Position numbers and translations under genes: made by a program. From a virus: a stretch of DNA of 42,273 bases. The DNA is taken from positions 1-42,273 of the IMG/VR virus record IMGVR_UViG_3300043436_002614; one strand, 5' to 3'. A model generated the notes under the pieces. It searched no databases, was not told where the DNA came from, and was given only the letters and a program-made list of their open reading frames with translations. Positions within the stretch are counted from its first letter, which is position 1, and each line of letters starts with the position of its first letter. Below, one piece after another: positions 30,820 to 39,698 of the stretch.

Positions 30820-31631
30820 ATAATCCAACAGCAGCAATCAATATGAACGACCCGTTCATCCACGCTCCACAGGCTACAGCCGTGGTGCATGAGCCGACTA
30901 CATCAGGCACAAGGCCCTCGATACACGTCAGCCTGTATGCCTACGGTGGTATCAGTGCAGCTTGTCTTATGTCCTGGGTAGGACTAACAGCCAACTTTAG
31001 TACATCAGATAGACAGACAGATCTACGAACCATTCGCGAGGATGCACTGATATCACGATCACGATGCAGGGCTACCAAGTGGTTCCTAGACAGTGGCAAG
31101 GACGTATGGATCCAGATCGACCACGATATCGAGTTCGACCCGAAAGACATTATCCGCATGGCAGAGCTGGCCCACGAGCACCAAGCGACCGTGTGCATAC
31201 CCTACCCCTGCAGAACGATTCCGCTAAGGCCGGCCCTGCGTATCGACACCGAGCACGTCAAAGCCCTAAGGATGCAGACATCGGATGCCGAGTGCGCCAC
31301 AGAGCTAGTACCGATCCGAATGTTCGCATCAGGATGCCTCGCAATCCCTCGACGTTGCCTTATGAGCGCACTTGATACGCTCGGAGGGTCAGAGGTGCCA
31401 AACCCCTATCGGATCGACTGGTGCAAGGATGTGAGGGTTGACCAGTTCCCGACACTGTGGATGCCGTTCGCCATGGATACCCTGCCAGGGCAGCACGAGT
31501 ACCTCAGCGAGGACTATGCTGCCGCGGTTAGGTTGTCCCTGTGCGAGGTGAAGCATTATGCCATGCAGCCGAAAAAACATCTCAACCACTGGGGCGAATA
31601 TCCCTATGGGTTTAAACCGTATGTCGGGTAA
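30816..31631 (+). CDS. Glycosyltransferase-like protein (GT-A type), 271 aa
   Basis: ATGA overlap with the HTH gene. After ~35 variable residues comes a Rossmann-like start (IHVSLYAYGGISA), a helix with the RCRATKWFLDSG motif, and a strand with DHD at 102-104 (WIQIDHDIEFDP), the DxD that binds metal and nucleotide sugar in GT-A enzymes. A middle segment FASGCLAIPR matches the acceptor-side region of such phage proteins. It could modify phage DNA, capsid or host surface sugars. The target is not indicated. Confidence 0.6.
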   Translation: MNNPTAAINMNDPFIHAPQATAVVHEPTTSGTRPSIHVSLYAYGGISAACLMSWVGLTANFSTSDRQTDLRTIREDALISRSRCRATKWFLDSGKDVWIQIDHDIEFDPKDIIRMAELAHEHQATVCIPYPCRTIPLRPALRIDTEHVKALRMQTSDAECATELVPIRMFASGCLAIPRRCLMSALDTLGGSEVPNPYRIDWCKDVRVDQFPTLWMPFAMDTLPGQHEYLSEDYAAAVRLSLCEVKHYAMQPKKHLNHWGEYPYGFKPYVG

Positions 31632-32253
31632 GCCTGATGGCAGAATACCAGTAGGACGTGTATCACAGGAAACTATCTCAAAGACCTGTGGCGTAAATGT
31701 AGTGCGTGTTAATCAGATCTTGAATGGCAAAGGCAATTTCAAGCAAGAGATGATCGACAAGGTGTTGAAGACGGCTAGTGATCTTGGATACGAGAAGACG
31801 CACAACCCAACACAACATCACAAATCAACACTTACACAAGACAAGGCAGATAAGATTGTAGAAGGAGTAATACTCAACAAGACACTTGAGACTATAGCGA
31901 AAGAGACAGGGTTCATAGAAAGCACAGTGTTCAAGTATGTTAGAGGTGTTAAGGTTCCGCATGACTACCCAGAGACTGAAGAAGAGTGGCGCAAAGATGT
32001 TGTCGGATTCATGGAGGTTGCTATATGGAAAGGCACTAAACGTCTTGCTGAATCAGCAATTGAATTCATTGATGATCGCACTTTACCCGTAGCGATAGGA
32101 ATCACTTTGGACAAATTATCCACACTGAAGGGCCAGCCTAATAGCATACACCTATCTATGACAGCCTCGATCAGCCACCGCGACCTAATGGCTGACCTAA
32201 AGGACCGTGATGTGACCCCAGTCAACGACGAGCAGACCCATGACTTGGTTTAG
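31621..32253 (+). CDS. LacI-HTH-containing protein, candidate small terminase subunit, 210 aa
   Basis: ATG 31621 sits in the last 11 bases of the previous gene. Residues ~12-60 (RVSQETISKTCGVNVVRVNQILNGKGNF ... VLKTASDLGY) match the LacI-family DNA-binding domain, including the N.LNGK turn. No sugar-binding domain follows. A second HTH-like segment (LETIAKETGFIESTVFKYVRG) and helices come next, and the C-terminus is acidic. A DNA-binding protein of this size directly before the large terminase is probably the small subunit that recognises the packaging site; a regulator is the alternative. The gene is more AT-rich than its neighbours. Confidence 0.5.
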   Translation: MSGKPDGRIPVGRVSQETISKTCGVNVVRVNQILNGKGNFKQEMIDKVLKTASDLGYEKTHNPTQHHKSTLTQDKADKIVEGVILNKTLETIAKETGFIESTVFKYVRGVKVPHDYPETEEEWRKDVVGFMEVAIWKGTKRLAESAIEFIDDRTLPVAIGITLDKLSTLKGQPNSIHLSMTASISHRDLMADLKDRDVTPVNDEQTHDLV

Positions 32254-32552
32254 GTAATGTCCCGAAATGTCCTACCCCTACCACAAGTGACCACGCAGAA
32301 ACCACGCATTTAGGCCTGTTTATGGCAGTCAGATGCACAATAGCAGTTATATTCACTTCGACACAAAATCACGCAGCAATAGCCCGTAAACATTGGGTCA
32401 AACGCACATTAGCCACCGTTCAAAAGGCCAATGTCCTACCCCTCCGCCAAGGCCGGCACCAAGCAGGCCCAGGCAGGATGGGGGGAGGGGGTCAGGCCAT
32501 CGGCTGCAGCGCCAAAAGGCGACGGGTAAACCAAAGCGAAAAATATTAACAA
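32254..32552 (+). other. 299-bp non-coding region before the large terminase; candidate packaging or regulatory site
   Basis: No convincing gene. It holds a 14-bp direct repeat AATGTCCTACCCCT (32266-32279 and 32430-32443), a pair of ACCACGCA copies 11 bp apart (32290-32297, 32301-32308), the 14-mer CGTAAACATTGGGT (32385-32398, also at 21563) directly joined to the 13-mer CAAACGCACATTA (32399-32411, also at 27277), and a purine-rich GGGGGGAGGGGG run near 32480-32491. Repeats next to terminase genes are where cos or pac sites often lie; the shared motifs point to promoters or operators. Which is correct cannot be told here. Confidence 0.5.
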
Positions 32553-34259
32553 ATGTCCACCCCCCTCTGCCTCCTCTGCTCCAAGCCATTCGTTATCCTC
32601 AAGCACCACACCGGCCCTAAACAAAAGCGCTTCTGCACCGAGGCGTGCAACACAGCCTGGTGGAACGAGCAGCCACAGCACCCTGTTATACCCCGGGTAG
32701 ACGCCGCGCACCCCCGTGCTGTTGAGTTGCGCCTCAAGCGGACCCAGCTCGTAACCTTAGAAAAAGCCGACCCGTATACCTACGGCTACATTCCTGACCA
32801 CTGGGAGATCGGCAACACCGAGTACGCACTCACCCAGGAGCTGTTGGTATCCGGCGGCAACCGGGCTGGTAAAACGCTATGGGCAGCCCGGCGAGTGGTG
32901 CAGACGCTGTTGGAGAAGGAGAACGCCGCGGTACTGTGTTGTCATACCAGCCATGCCACTAGTGTAACAGTGCAGCAACCCGCTATATATAACTACCTGC
33001 CTGTAGCACTACGAGGCACCAAGAAGGGCAGGATCCACTATCTCAACTACAGCCGGAAGAATGGTTTTACGGATGGTTCATTCATTCTCCCTAATGGCTC
33101 TCGGTGCGACTTTTTGAACTACACGCAATCGGAGAACACGATTGAGGGGCGGGAGGCGGACATGATCTGGTGCGACGAGCTGGTGCCACAGTCATGGGTT
33201 GAGACACTGCGCTACCGGCTCATTACACGCCGCGGCAAGCTACTGGTGACCCAGACTCCACTGGAGGGCGTTGCCAGTGTATATAAGGAATTTACCGCCG
33301 GCTCTGCTATCACTAGGTTCGATGAGGCCGAGTTGCTTAAGGGCAAGCAGGCGCTGCCTACATGGCCTGTGGGTAAGGCGGCCAGGACAATGGTGCAGGC
33401 CCAGACCAATAGGCGGACGGTGTTCTTCTTTAGCGAGGACAACCCATACAACCCGTTCGACGAGATGAAGTTGAAGTTAATCACGGCACCTATGGGACAG
33501 ATATTGACCCGGGCCTATGGGTGGGCCAGTGACAACATCGGCAAGGCCTTCGCTAGGTTCAGAGTCGACATCCACTGCATCGAGCCCGAGGCCGTGCCTC
33601 CTGGGGGGACGCTTTATATGGTGTGCGACCCTGCCGGAGCGCGGAATTGGTTCTGTATGTGGATGCTGGTCTATGAGAATGGCCGGCGGATCGTGGTGCG
33701 TGAGTTCCCCGACTACGCCAACTACGGCGAGTGGACCTTCCCATCGGAGAAGCACGACGGCAAGGCAGGCCCAGCACAGACACTGGATGCAGGCCGGTCG
33801 ATATCGGAGTATCGGACCATGTTTCGGACCATTGAGGCGGAGCTAGGCTATGGGGAGCCCGTGATGCGATTGATCGACCCCAAGGCCGGCGGTAGCCCGG
33901 CACTATCGGAACAAGGGGGCACCACACTCATCGACCTACTGGCTGAATCAGACAACCCACTGGACGAGGGGATGGCCTTCATCCCGGCGCCAGGCGTGCC
34001 TGTGGACCAGCGGACGAGCGCCATCAACAGCCTGCTGTCCTACGATGCTACGCAGGCGCTCACCCCGTTAAACGAGCCGGCGCTGTATGTGGTCAAGACC
34101 TGCAGCAACCTGATCTATGCTTTGAGCGAGCACACAGGCAGGGATGGTCAGAAGGGGGCTAGCAAGGATCCTATTGACTGCATCGGTATGCTTTTGGTCT
34201 CGGGCCTTGCTTACGTAGGCAATGGGGGCTTCAATTCCCGCGGCGGCGGTGGATACTAA
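32553..34259 (+). CDS. terL: Terminase large subunit with N-terminal zinc finger
   Basis: 568 residues. The ATPase shows Walker A GGNRAGKT at 101-108, Walker B with Asp208-Glu209 (MIWCDELV) and the TQTP coupling motif. The RNase H-like nuclease shows Asp359 (VCDPAG), Asp442 (RLIDPKAGG) and Asp542 (IDCIGM). It drives DNA into the prohead and cuts it. Residues 6-32 hold C-x2-C-x18-C-x3-C (CLLC ... FCTEAC), a zinc-finger type usually found in other proteins and not part of standard large terminases. No clear ribosome binding site precedes the ATG. Confidence 0.92.
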   Translation: MSTPLCLLCSKPFVILKHHTGPKQKRFCTEACNTAWWNEQPQHPVIPRVDAAHPRAVELRLKRTQLVTLEKADPYTYGYIPDHWEIGNTEYALTQELLVSGGNRAGKTLWAARRVVQTLLEKENAAVLCCHTSHATSVTVQQPAIYNYLPVALRGTKKGRIHYLNYSRKNGFTDGSFILPNGSRCDFLNYTQSENTIEGREADMIWCDELVPQSWVETLRYRLITRRGKLLVTQTPLEGVASVYKEFTAGSAITRFDEAELLKGKQALPTWPVGKAARTMVQAQTNRRTVFFFSEDNPYNPFDEMKLKLITAPMGQILTRAYGWASDNIGKAFARFRVDIHCIEPEAVPPGGTLYMVCDPAGARNWFCMWMLVYENGRRIVVREFPDYANYGEWTFPSEKHDGKAGPAQTLDAGRSISEYRTMFRTIEAELGYGEPVMRLIDPKAGGSPALSEQGGTTLIDLLAESDNPLDEGMAFIPAPGVPVDQRTSAINSLLSYDATQALTPLNEPALYVVKTCSNLIYALSEHTGRDGQKGASKDPIDCIGMLLVSGLAYVGNGGFNSRGGGGY

Positions 34260-34270
34260 TCTCTGAACCT

Positions 34271-36358
34271 ATGCAAGGCGATTCATACAAGACGGCAACG
34301 GATGTGATGGCCCGGGTTGGACCCGAGCCCAATGTGTCAGCTCTCACCGAGGAGTTGCGTCGTAGTGCAACCGACTTCGGTCAAACATCCCGCTCTGAAC
34401 GTGTTCAGAATACGAGGTTTTGCCAGTGGCCAGGACAAACCGACGACGGCAAGAAGTGGAACGACAGTGGCCGTAATAAGCCTGCGTTCCCCTGGGACGG
34501 TGCATCCGACACGCGCATCCCGCTCGCCGATGAGGTAATCAACGGGATGGTGGATCTCTGCTCGACTGCCTTCTGGCGCTCGATGCTCCGGGTATCGCCC
34601 ACCAACGTCAGCCAGCTCGATCAGGCTGTGACCGCCCACAACCTGATGGATTGGACTGTGAATGCGAAGATGTACAACGACCTAACCCGGGACGTTGAGT
34701 TGCTATCGCAGTACCTGTGGACCTACGGCTGGGCCGGCGTCCACATCACCTGGCAGCAGGAGATGGGGCAGAAGGAGCAGTACCTCACCATGGACCAGGT
34801 GATGGCACTGGCCGCCCAGTCCCCCGAGGGCTCGGTCCTAGCAGACTTCCCTAACCTCATTGCCAACCCCGAGGCCGATGACCAGTCCGCGGAACTGATC
34901 ATGGCCGCCTTCCCGAACTTAAAAAAGCGCCGGGCACTGAAGGCTGTGCGCGAGTTGCGTGACGAGGGCGAGTGCGACTTCCCGGTGCCCACCATGGTCA
35001 CCAACAAGCCGATGGTGGCCGCGTTAGCCCCCTGGGATGAGCTGGCGTTCCCCCCGGAGACCACCGACATCCAGAGTGCCCGGGTGGTGTTCCGGCGCTA
35101 CTACATGACCGAGGCCCAGTTGCTGAACAAGGTGAAGACCGACGACTGGGATGAGGAGTGGGCGCAGGAAGCCATCAACACGATGGGCCGGTTCTCCAAC
35201 TACGCGGACTATTCCTACACGAGCGGCCTGGCCAACAACTCGGTCATGGATCGTGAGAACCTGATTGAGATCGTGTACGCCTATCAGAAGTCGATTGATG
35301 AAGACGGTGTTCCTGGAGTGTTCTACACGGTGTTCAGTCCCCAGGTAGGCGACAAGTGGGGCTACTTTGAGGCCTTGGACTACGGGCACGGGCAGTATCC
35401 GTTTGTTATCTGGCGCTCCGAGATGATCCATCGGCAGATCTGCGAGAGCCGCGGTGTGCCCGAGGTGTGCATGACCTGGCAGGAGGAAGTGAAGGCCCAG
35501 CGCGATAGTATCTTCGATTACACCAGCCTGGCCACACTGCCCCCCATCGAGGTGCCCAAAACTAGGGGCGGTAATTTGAAGATCGGGCCGGCCATCCAGA
35601 TCCCGGTGCTACGCCGCGGCGAGATTGGGTTCCTACAACCGCCTGCCCGTGAGCCTGGAGTGGCCTTCCAGCTCATTGAAGCGGTGATGGCGCAGACCGA
35701 CAGGTACTTCGGCAGGCCCACCGAGAAGGTGGCTCCTGCTGTGACCCAGATGCGTCAGCAGCGCATCATCAACAACTGGCTGCATGGTTGGACCGAGGCC
35801 TTCCGCCAGGTGCTGACGTTGACCCTGCAATATGTGGGGCCCGAAGAGATCCAGCGCGTGACCGCGTCACAAACTGCATTGCCTCAAGACATCCAAGACT
35901 TCGATGTGATGCTGAAGTTCGATGTCCGGGAGCTCTCGACCGACTTGGTCACCGAGAAGCTGAAGGCTATCAGCACCCTGGTGCTGCCTTTGGACACTGC
36001 CGGCGTCATTGACCGGGCTAAGTTGATCTCTGTGGCGCTCCGGGCCATTGATCCGAACCTTGCAAGCGAGCTGGTGATGCAACAGGGGCCTGCAAGCCAG
36101 AAAATGTTCAACGAAACCAACGATGAGTTGGCGTTGATAAGCCTCGGTAACCCTCCGCAATTGCGCGAGAACGACCCTACGGCAGCAATGCGGCTGCAAT
36201 TCAGTCAGCAGGTGCTCCAAAGCAATCCGAAGTACCAGCAACAGCTCCAGCAGGACCAGTTGTTCCAAGCTAACCTGCAGAAATACATCGAAAATCTGCA
36301 ATTCTCGGTTCAACAGCAGCAAAACGCTGTGACCGGACGCCTAGGAGTTCAACAATGA
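34271..36358 (+). CDS. Portal protein, 695 aa
   Basis: Follows the terminase by 11 bases and precedes the scaffold and capsid genes. Size and order fit a podovirus portal. Visible features: an N-terminal region (KPAFPWDGASDTRIPLADEV) typical of phage portals of this group, a long alpha/beta middle, and a Gln-rich helical C-terminus (LQQDQLFQANLQKYIENLQ) suitable for a barrel reaching into the head. It forms the dodecameric DNA entry ring and is the docking site for terminase and tail adaptor. Confidence 0.85.
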   Translation: MQGDSYKTATDVMARVGPEPNVSALTEELRRSATDFGQTSRSERVQNTRFCQWPGQTDDGKKWNDSGRNKPAFPWDGASDTRIPLADEVINGMVDLCSTAFWRSMLRVSPTNVSQLDQAVTAHNLMDWTVNAKMYNDLTRDVELLSQYLWTYGWAGVHITWQQEMGQKEQYLTMDQVMALAAQSPEGSVLADFPNLIANPEADDQSAELIMAAFPNLKKRRALKAVRELRDEGECDFPVPTMVTNKPMVAALAPWDELAFPPETTDIQSARVVFRRYYMTEAQLLNKVKTDDWDEEWAQEAINTMGRFSNYADYSYTSGLANNSVMDRENLIEIVYAYQKSIDEDGVPGVFYTVFSPQVGDKWGYFEALDYGHGQYPFVIWRSEMIHRQICESRGVPEVCMTWQEEVKAQRDSIFDYTSLATLPPIEVPKTRGGNLKIGPAIQIPVLRRGEIGFLQPPAREPGVAFQLIEAVMAQTDRYFGRPTEKVAPAVTQMRQQRIINNWLHGWTEAFRQVLTLTLQYVGPEEIQRVTASQTALPQDIQDFDVMLKFDVRELSTDLVTEKLKAISTLVLPLDTAGVIDRAKLISVALRAIDPNLASELVMQQGPASQKMFNETNDELALISLGNPPQLRENDPTAAMRLQFSQQVLQSNPKYQQQLQQDQLFQANLQKYIENLQFSVQQQQNAVTGRLGVQQ

Positions 36359-36600
36359 GACTTTCAGAAGCTAAAATCCAAGAGGCCTTCGTTTCAGCGG
36401 GGGACAATTCACCGCTAATGGCTGCATTGCTTCAAATGCTGTCGGACATGATTGAGTCCGAGGTGTTGAGTTGCGTGCAGTCCGATTTAACGGACTCAGG
36501 AAGGGCTTACAACTGTGGTAGAGCTTCTTCACTCAAGGATTTATCGAGCTACATTGACAATTTGAGGGCAGCTAATGGTTTGACGGATCAATCCAAGTAG
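36355..36600 (+). CDS. Small protein between portal and scaffold, 81 aa
   Basis: ATGA overlap with the portal. Helical and acidic (LMAALLQMLSDMIESEV), then SGRAYNCGRASSLKDLSSYI. Small proteins of this look lie between portal and scaffold in related environmental phages. Role unknown. It is followed by a 79-base gap holding a 6-bp stem TGGTTG/CAACCA (36625-36643) and no gene. Confidence 0.5.
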   Translation: MRLSEAKIQEAFVSAGDNSPLMAALLQMLSDMIESEVLSCVQSDLTDSGRAYNCGRASSLKDLSSYIDNLRAANGLTDQSK

Positions 36601-36679
36601 TACCTCTTTACCACAACGGTTTCTTGGTTGACCTTAACAACCATGGCGCACAATACCCAGCTTGCAGGGTCTAAACAGC

Positions 36680-37693
36680 ATGGATTCAATCAATACTAAG
36701 CAGGAAGCGACACCTGGAGAAAACACGGTACGATCCCAATTGCCGAACCCAATCAACTTCGATGAGGGGGCGCTGGCAAAGCTACTGAAGACACGATTCA
36801 GTGGGGAGGAAGAAACGCCAAAGCAGCAAATCGAGGAAAACACAGAGCCCGAGTCCGCGGATGCGGAGTCTCAGGCCGAGGAAGCGGATCCTACCGCTGA
36901 ACAAGAGGATAATCAGGCCGAGTCGCCTGAGGATGTTCTTTCTGATAATAAGACCGAAGACCAAGCTGAAGAGGAACCGTCTGGCTACCGTAAACGCATC
37001 GACAAGCTGACCCGTCAAAAGCGGGAGGCTTTAGAAAAAGCCGATGCATTAGAGCGGGAGCTGAACGAGACCAAAACTAAGCTGGAGCAAAATCAGTCGG
37101 ATAGGCCGGTGCCGGTGGTGAATCAAGCCGATCCGTTTGCTGATGTCTGGGACGCGAAGAAACTCGATGAAGAGTGGAACAAGGCCCGAGATCTCAAACG
37201 CTGGTGCGAGGATAACATCGATGGCTGCGAAATAGGTGACAAGGAATACAGTTCTAGCGAGATCAAGCAGATCAAGCGGCGCGTAGAAGACGCACTGGAT
37301 ATGCACATCCCGTCGAGAGCCCGGTTCCTGAACAACTACAAGCAGATCCAGCCTATCGCAGAGCAGATCTATCCCTTCTGGAAGGATCGAAAGAGCGCTC
37401 AGTACACCGAGGCGCAGGCAGTGTTGCGGCAGTTGCCACAGCTCTCTGCGTTACCGGAGCACCAAGTGCTTGTTGGAGATTTCCTAGAAGGAAGAAGGTT
37501 GCGAATGGAACGTGAAATGAAAAGTAAAACCCCAGTCCGTGTTCCTGCAAAAGCTCCAAGCCAGCCAGGAAAGCCCACTGCTGCTCCCGTGAAAAAGGAT
37601 GCAGCCAAAGCCAACCTGCAGTTTGCTAAGTCCCGGTTTCAGAAATCAGGAGGTACGTCTGAATTGGCTCAAGTATTGAAAAGGATGCTCTGA
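36680..37693 (+). CDS. Capsid scaffolding protein, 337 aa
   Basis: ATG 36680 chosen with AGGG 10 bases upstream; an in-frame TTG at 36662 is less likely. The acidic low-complexity N-terminal third (EPESADAESQAEEADPTAEQ) is followed by a coiled coil (KRIDKLTRQKREALEKADALERELNE), a central helical part and a basic Pro/Ala/Lys tail (RVPAKAPSQPGKP). This arrangement is typical of podovirus scaffolds, and it directly precedes the capsid gene by 3 bases. It is expected to guide shell assembly and leave or be degraded. Confidence 0.8.
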   Translation: MDSINTKQEATPGENTVRSQLPNPINFDEGALAKLLKTRFSGEEETPKQQIEENTEPESADAESQAEEADPTAEQEDNQAESPEDVLSDNKTEDQAEEEPSGYRKRIDKLTRQKREALEKADALERELNETKTKLEQNQSDRPVPVVNQADPFADVWDAKKLDEEWNKARDLKRWCEDNIDGCEIGDKEYSSSEIKQIKRRVEDALDMHIPSRARFLNNYKQIQPIAEQIYPFWKDRKSAQYTEAQAVLRQLPQLSALPEHQVLVGDFLEGRRLRMEREMKSKTPVRVPAKAPSQPGKPTAAPVKKDAAKANLQFAKSRFQKSGGTSELAQVLKRML

Positions 37694-37696
37694 TTT

Positions 37697-38764
37697 ATGC
37701 CACTGCTACAAGAAAACCAAGCCGGTACAACGCCGCTCGCTTCCACTTCGTCAGTTCGTGAGGATCTGGCGGACTACATTGCCATTGTCGATGCGAAATC
37801 GACCCCGTTTGTTTCAATGTCTCCGAAAGGAAAAGACATCGGAAATATGCAATTTTCTTGGCTCGTAGATAATTACGCTGTCCCGACTATGGGTGGCGTT
37901 GTTGACGGTGCTGATGTGACTGTGTCTACCGCCGGAAACCCGGTGGAGAACCGAACCCGCCTCAACAACTACGGCCAGGTGTTCCGTAAAGACTTGCGTG
38001 TCGGCTTTATTGCTGAGACCCAGAACGTCGCTGGTGTGACCGATGAGTTGGCCAACGGTATTGCTAAACGATTGGTTGAGTTGAAGCGCTCAATGGAGGC
38101 GACCTTCATGTGCAGCAATCAAGCTGCCCAGAGTGAGGTTAGCAGCTCCAATCCCTATCAGACCGGATCGCTGGGTAACTGGTTGACCGCCGATTCTGCG
38201 GCCAATATCGGCGCGGTGGCTAGTGGATCACAGTTTAAGCCGGCCTCCGGCGCTGTTATCGACACTGCTACGGCTTCGATCACCGAAGCCGTCATCCAGA
38301 ACGTGCTGACTGCCATCTACGGCAACACCGGCACCTTCCGCGACTACGACTGTATCTTGGGTTCCACGCTCAAGCGTGCGTTCACCAACCTGACGGCTTC
38401 TGGTTCTGTTGCAAACGGTAGTGGAACCACTAATACCTACACGCAGACCAGCGTCCGCACCTTCAACCAAGACCTGGCTAGCGACACATTCAAGTCTTCA
38501 ATCGACATTTTCGAGGGCGACTTTGGACGGCTTATTTTGCATCCGTCTACTTTTGTGGGTGGTAAAGATGGAACCACGTTTGTTGCTCAAGCCACCAAGG
38601 GCTACATCATCCCCATGGACATGGTCGAGGTGCGCTATGCCAAGTTGCCCCAGGTTAAGACGCTGCCTGACGCCGGCGGCGGTCCTGCTCGTTTGGTTGA
38701 AGCTATCGCTGGTCTGGTTTGTAAGAACCCGTCTGGCTTCGGTATGTTCAACGGTACAACCTAA
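37697..38764 (+). CDS. Major capsid protein (SU10/DUF5309-like), 355 aa
   Basis: The N-terminus has a pattern known from the SU10-type capsid group: SVREDLADYIAIVDAKSTPFVSM, then W..D.YA.P. A middle VENRTRLNNYGQVFRKDLRVG and later VTDELANGIAKRLVELKRSMEATF (the spine-helix region) follow. Length is normal for an HK97-fold shell protein without a delta domain. Position after the scaffold and a strong terminator after the gene fit a highly expressed product. Confidence 0.85.
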   Translation: MPLLQENQAGTTPLASTSSVREDLADYIAIVDAKSTPFVSMSPKGKDIGNMQFSWLVDNYAVPTMGGVVDGADVTVSTAGNPVENRTRLNNYGQVFRKDLRVGFIAETQNVAGVTDELANGIAKRLVELKRSMEATFMCSNQAAQSEVSSSNPYQTGSLGNWLTADSAANIGAVASGSQFKPASGAVIDTATASITEAVIQNVLTAIYGNTGTFRDYDCILGSTLKRAFTNLTASGSVANGSGTTNTYTQTSVRTFNQDLASDTFKSSIDIFEGDFGRLILHPSTFVGGKDGTTFVAQATKGYIIPMDMVEVRYAKLPQVKTLPDAGGGPARLVEAIAGLVCKNPSGFGMFNGTT

Positions 38765-38782
38765 TCTTTGGTTGCAAATTGG

Positions 38783-38823
38783 GGGAGGCTACTGGAAATT
38801 TCCGGGGGCCTCCCTTCTTTTTT
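38783..38823 (+). terminator. Rho-independent terminator after the capsid gene
   Basis: GGGAGGC (38783-38789) pairs with GCCTCCC (38808-38814), enclosing the palindrome GGAAATTTCC (38794-38803), followed by TTCTTTTTT (38815-38823). Strong stem plus T-run is the classic form. It ends only 3 bases before the next gene's ATG, so read-through or a separate promoter must serve the downstream genes. Confidence 0.85.
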
Positions 38824-38826
38824 AGA

Positions 38827-39204
38827 ATGAAACCAACCGCATCTTCAGTCATCGCAAACGCTCTGGACGATCTTCCCGGAGAACTCCGCATTGCAGTCAT
38901 CAAAGAGTTCCAGAAAGGCATCCAGAAGGACTGGGTGAAGGCTGGAATAGACCAGAAGCGCATCGCCAAGGATTCTCAACGAGACATACGGTCTATTGAT
39001 GGCATCGGACGATTGCGGATGCGTATTGACCCAACCCTCTACCACGCCTGGGGCACTCGCCTCGGGTACGATTGCTGGAGGGATGGCCAGTTCCTGCGAG
39101 AGGTCGAGCGCGACAATCCCGAGGTGCGTGTAAAATCGGGAGGTACTCGCTTGCAAGTTGGGTTTGAAGGAGCCAAAAGAAGCAGTCAGAAATTTCCATT
39201 ATGA
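38827..39204 (+). CDS. Conserved head/neck-cluster protein, 125 aa
   Basis: ATG 38827 lies just after the terminator; an in-frame upstream start at 38779 would lie within the hairpin. A helical N-terminal half (LPGELRIAVIKEFQKGIQKDWV) is followed by a conserved segment LYHAWGTRLGYDCWRDGQFLREVERDNPEVRV, recurrent in environmental podoviruses after the capsid gene. Function is not established to me. Stop overlaps the next ATG. Confidence 0.6.
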   Translation: MKPTASSVIANALDDLPGELRIAVIKEFQKGIQKDWVKAGIDQKRIAKDSQRDIRSIDGIGRLRMRIDPTLYHAWGTRLGYDCWRDGQFLREVERDNPEVRVKSGGTRLQVGFEGAKRSSQKFPL

Positions 39205-39455
39205 ATGTTGGATCTAATCGTCAGCTCGCCGGCGAATACGGTGGCAAGTACATCTCCAGTGCATCCGGCACTGTGACCGGTAACTTCCAGTCCATCCACG
39301 CGCTTGAGATCACCATCCTCGGCGCTACCGTGTCCAACATCACCAACTTTCCCGCTGGCGTGACGATACAGGCTGGCGATGAGCTTCCGGGTGTGTGGAC
39401 CTCAATTGCGATTTCAAGCGGCTCTGTGGTGGCCTACAACCGTAAGTACGGCTGA
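39201..39455 (+). CDS. Small structural-cluster protein, 84 aa
   Basis: ATGA overlap. Beta-rich: SSASGTVTGNFQSIHALEIT, then IQAGDELPGVWTSIAISSGSVVAY. This is a familiar small phage protein of the capsid/fibre neighbourhood, possibly a decoration or fibre-base protein. No direct evidence of role. Confidence 0.55.
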   Translation: MNVGSNRQLAGEYGGKYISSASGTVTGNFQSIHALEITILGATVSNITNFPAGVTIQAGDELPGVWTSIAISSGSVVAYNRKYG

Positions 39456-39457
39456 TA

Positions 39458-39697
39458 ATGGCACGCCTTGGACTAGGACTAGGACTAGGATCCTACCGGC
39501 GCATTGGCGCTGGTGGAGTTCCGCCTGATCCTCCCATCGAGCGGCGCGACATCCTTTGCGAGAACGGCGACTACCTGGTGCAAGAAGACGGCGGTCACCT
39601 GGTCATCACTTTTGGAACATTCGATTCTCTCCTGGCTGAAAGCGGTGAGTTTTTGGTGCAGGAGGATCTCGGTAAACTCGTTTTAGCAATTTACTAA
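39458..39697 (+). CDS. Small repeat protein, 79 aa
   Basis: Starts 2 bases after the previous stop. It begins MARLGLGLGLGSYRR, encoded by three tandem GGACTA hexamers (39470-39487). Two similar units follow, CENGDYLVQEDGGHLVI and AESGEFLVQEDLGKLVL, of the type x-G-D-[YF]-L-V-Q-E-D. Units of this kind also occur in the fibre at 17732-21100 (SDFLITESGDYILETG). Probably a small surface or fibre-associated protein. Confidence 0.55.
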   Translation: MARLGLGLGLGSYRRIGAGGVPPDPPIERRDILCENGDYLVQEDGGHLVITFGTFDSLLAESGEFLVQEDLGKLVLAIY

Positions 39698-39698
39698 T

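Noticed and set aside
36643-36699. 18-codon frame before the scaffold gene
   Set aside because: No ribosome binding site and no conserved look; it ends inside the scaffold start.
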